Source of the DNA: Petrolisthes cinctipes
Lineage: Eukaryota; Arthropoda; Malacostraca; Decapoda; Porcellanidae
Length of the DNA stretch: 64,000 bases
Direction: 5' to 3'
Assembly: GCA_033782935.1 (NCBI GenBank)
Contig: JAWQEG010001234.1
Span: forward strand, 690,501 to 754,500
Part shown: piece by piece, positions 61,245 through 64,000 of the stretch
Numbering within the stretch: the stretch's first letter is position 1
Layout: each line of letters opens with the position of its first letter
Notes under the pieces: model-generated
What the model was told of the DNA's origin: nothing
Database searches by the model: none
What the model saw: the letters and a program-made list of their open reading frames with translations, nothing else
Made by a program: the position numbers and the translations under genes

Positions 61245-64000
61245 CCCAAATTCAACCTCAAAACACCCGAAAATTCGGTATTTTTGAGTCCTAGAAGCGA
61301 TCTCTACATGCCTACTCCTAGTTAGAATGTTTTCACTATACTAACCCAAAACATGCTCAAAATCGATATTTTAGGTGCCCAAAAGTCGATATGTGCATGC
61401 ATCTTCTGTACCCGTTTATATCTCAAATTCAGGCTGAAAACACCCAAAAATTCGATATTTTGGGGTCCCATAAGCGATTTGTACATGCCTACTCAGTGCT
61501 AGAATGTTTTCAAAATAATGGCCCAAAACATGCTCAAAATCGATATTTTAGGCGCCCAAAGTCGATATCTAAAATTCAGGCCCAAAACACCCGAAAATTC
61601 GATATTTTGGGGTCCCAGAAGCGATCTGTACTTGCCTACTCCATGTTAGAGTATTTTCAAAATACAGGCCCAAAGCATACTAAAAATCAATCTTTTAGGT
61701 GCCCAAAAGTCGATATGTGCATGCATCTTCCGTACCCGTTTAGATCTCAAATTCAGGCTCAAAACACCCGAAAATTCGATATTTTGGGGTCCCAGAAGTG
61801 ATCTGTACAAGCCTACTTAGTGCTAGAATATTTTCAAAATATAGGCCCAAAACATGCTAAAAATCTATATTTTAGGTGCCCAAAGTCGATATCTCAAATT
61901 CATGCCCAAATCACCCGAAAATTCGATATTTTTGGGTCCCTGAAGCGATCTGTACATGCCTACTCAGTGCTAGAATATTTTCAAAATATAGGCCCAAAAC
62001 AAGCTCAAAATCGATATTTTAGGTGCCCAAAGACGATATCTCAAATTCAGGCCTAAAACACCCGAAAATTCGATATTTTGGGGTCCCAGAAGTGATCTGT
62101 ACAAGCCTACTTAGTGCTAGAATATTTTCAAAATATAGGCCGAAAACATGCTAAAAATCTATATTTTAGGTGCCCAAAGTCGATATCTCAAATTCATGCC
62201 CAAATCACACGAAAATTCGATATTTTTGGGTCCCTGAAGCGATCTGTACATGCCTACTCAGTGCTAGAATATTTTCAAAATATAGGCCCAAAACATGCTC
62301 AAAATCGATATTTTAGGTGCACAAAGACGATATCTCAAATTAAGGCCCAAAACACCCGAAAATTCGATATTTTGGGGTCCCAGAAGCGATCTGTACTTGC
62401 CTACTCCGTGTTAGAGTATTTTCAAAATACAGGCCCAAAACATACTGAAAATCGATCTTTTAGGTGCCCAAAAGTCGATATGTGCATGGATCTTCTGTAC
62501 CCGTTTATATCTCAAATTCAGGCCCAAAACACCCGAAAATTCGATATTTTGGGGTCCCAGAAGCGATCTGACCATGCCTACTCCGAATTAGAGTATTTTA
62601 TAAATACAGGCCGAAAACATGCTCAAAATCGATAATTTTGGGGACCAAACTCAATATGTGTATGAATCTTCTGCACCCGTTTATATTCCAAATTCAACCT
62701 CAAAACACCCGAAAATTCGATATTTTTGGGTCCATGAAGTGATCTGTACATGCCTACTCAGTGTTAGAATGTTTTCAAAATATAGGCCCAAAACATGTTC
62801 AAAATCGATATTTTAGGTGCCCAAAGTCGATATCTAAAATTCAGGCCCAAAACACCCGAAAATTCGATATTTTGGGGTCCCAGAAGCGATCTGTACTTGC
62901 CTACTCTGTGTTAGAGTATTTTCAAAATACAGGCCCAAAACATACTAAAAATCGATCTTTTAGGTGCCTAAAAGTCGATATGTGCATGCATCTTCCGTAC
63001 CCGTTTATATCTCAAATTCAGGCTCAAAACACCCGAAAATTCAATATTTTGGGGTCCCAGAAGTGATTTGTACAAGCCTACTTAGTGCTAGAATATTTTC
63101 AAAATATAGGCCCAAAACATGCTAAAAATCTATATTTTAGGTGCACAAAGTCGATATCTTAATTTCATGCCCAAGTCACCCGAAAATTCGATATTTTTTG
63201 GTCCCTGAAGCGATCTGTACATGCCTACTCAATGCTAGAATATTTTCAAAATATAGGCCCAAAACATGCTCAAACTCGATATTTTAGGTGCCCAAAGACG
63301 ATATCTCAAATTCAGGCCCAAAACACCCGAAAATTCGATATTTTGGGGTCCCAGAAGCGATCTGTACTTGCCTACCCCGTGTTAGAGTATTTTCAAAATA
63401 CAGGCCGAAAACATACTGAAAATCGATCTTTTAGGTGCCCAAAAGTCGATATGTGCATGCATCTTCTGTACCCGTTTATATCTCAAATTCAGGCTCAAAA
63501 CACCCGAAAATTCGATATTTTGGGGTTGCAGAAGCGATCTGTACATGCCTACTCAGATACAGGCCCAAAACATGCTGAAAATCGATATTTTAGGTGCCCA
63601 AAGTCAATGTGTATGCATCTTCTGCACCTGTTTATATATTAAATTGAACCTCAAAATACCCGAAAATTCGATATTTTTGGGTCCCAGAAGCGATCTGTAC
63701 ATGCCTACTCAGTGCTAGAATGTTTTCAAAATAAAGGCTCAAAACAAGCTCAAAATTGATATTTTAGGTGCCCAAAGTCGATATCTCAAATTCAGGCCCA
63801 AAACACCCGAAAATTCGATATTTTGGGGTCCCAGAAGCGATCTGTACTTGCCTACTTCGTGTTAGAGCATTTTCAAAATACAGGCCCAAAACATACTGAA
63901 AATCGATCTTTTAGGTGCCCAAAAGTCGATATGTACATGCATCTTCCGTACCCGTTTAGATCTCAAATTCAGGCTTCAAAACACCCAAAAATTCGATATT
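61245..64000 (+). repeat. Region 5b: ordinary monomers with a 294-bp duplication, running off the window
   Basis: Mixed 176-, 177-, 158- and 147-bp units related to region 5a and block Z (AATCTATATTTTAGG, CAAATTCATGCCC, GTCAATGTGTATGC at about 63,603). The window stops within half A of a monomer, so the array continues to the right. No gene is present. Confidence 0.85.
61800..62387 (+). repeat. Tandem duplication of a 147+147-bp pair (294 bp)
   Basis: The stretch beginning near ATCTGTACAAGCCTACTTAG at 61,801 recurs 294 bp later. Both copies carry AATCTATATTTTAGG, CAAATTCATGCCCAAATCAC and GGGTCCCTGAAGCG. Two adjacent 29-bp-deleted units have thus been duplicated as a pair. Small differences (AAACAAGCTC against AAACATGCTC; AATCACACG against AATCACCCG) distinguish the copies. 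Confidence 0.82.

Larger units (their letters stand above)
1..64000 (+). repeat. Satellite DNA array, about 176-bp monomer, spans whole window
   Basis: The same unit recurs head to tail from the first base to the last. Its landmarks, in order, are GGCTCAAAACACCCGAAAA, TTCGATATTTTGGGGTCCC, GCGATCTGTACATGCCTACT, AAAACATGCT, ATCGATATTTTA, GTGCATGCATCTTCTGTACC and CGTTTATATCTCAAATT. Successive copies are 176, 177, 158 or 147 bp apart. I saw no inverted monomer and no interrupting gene, transposon or unique sequence. Multi-kilobase satellite arrays of nucleosome-sized units are typical of eukaryotic centromeric or other heterochromatin; that location is inferred, not shown. The species and family name are unknown to me. 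Confidence 0.98.

Noticed and set aside
1..64000. CRISPR array
   Set aside because: Units are 147-177 bp and similar along their whole length; there is no short constant repeat alternating with unique spacers, and no cas gene.
1..64000. Coding minisatellite or repeat-protein gene
   Set aside because: Two of the four length classes are not multiples of three, all three frames show similar open stretches, and stops recur at fixed monomer positions.
1..64000. rDNA spacer, telomeric repeat, tRNA or retroelement array
   Set aside because: No rRNA or tRNA sequence, no short G-rich telomere-like repeat, and no LTR, polypurine tract or transposon coding sequence was seen.
1..64000. Bacterial or phage origin
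   Set aside because: There is no gene in 64 kb, and the content is a pure, HOR-organised satellite, which fits eukaryotic heterochromatin.

Overview
The whole 64 kb window is one uninterrupted satellite DNA array. I found no protein-coding gene, RNA gene, transposon, CRISPR array or unique sequence in it, and both window ends lie inside the array. The many open reading frames are by-products of the repeat. The sequence is AT-rich, all monomers point the same way, and there are roughly 370-390 of them (window length divided by a mean unit of about 170 bp, an estimate). This points to a eukaryotic chromosome, most likely centromeric, pericentromeric or other constitutive heterochromatin. I do not recognise the family and cannot name the organism; a plant or an invertebrate are both plausible.

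The basic unit is 176 bp. It is itself an old tandem duplication of an 88-bp half-unit: the two halves align without gaps at about two thirds identity, by hand count on consensus-like sequence. Four main length classes occur: 176 bp; 177 bp (one extra A in half B); 147 bp (a 29-bp deletion in half B); and 158 bp (an 18-bp deletion in half A). A rare 146-bp form also occurs. Each class carries linked sequence variants, so each deletion probably arose once and then spread.

The classes are arranged in nested, multi-kilobase higher-order repeats (HORs). Region 1 (1-7,899) is an irregular, diverged mosaic with patchy duplications. Region 2 (7,900 to about 21,004) has four P/Q composite copies of 4,073, 3,219, 3,395 and about 2,400 bp, built on a sub-period of about 1,364 bp. 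Region 3 (about 21,005-36,164) holds two long copies, A and B, offset by 7.2-8.7 kb. Region 4 (about 36,165-54,450) has blocks X, Y and Z reiterated at offsets of 4,474, 4,151, 2,950, 7,100 and 11,251 bp, with near-identity between some copies. Region 5 (about 54,451-64,000) has units of about 1.13-1.27 kb, a 1,654-bp duplication and a run of 322-bp dimers. Diagnostic variants link regions 3 and 4 as one family.

Nothing here works as a gene system. The biology lies in how the array evolved: unequal exchange in whole-monomer steps, recent local amplification on the right, and CpG-transition variants that suggest cytosine methylation. Offsets were derived by matching positions by hand; percent identities and block edges are approximate.
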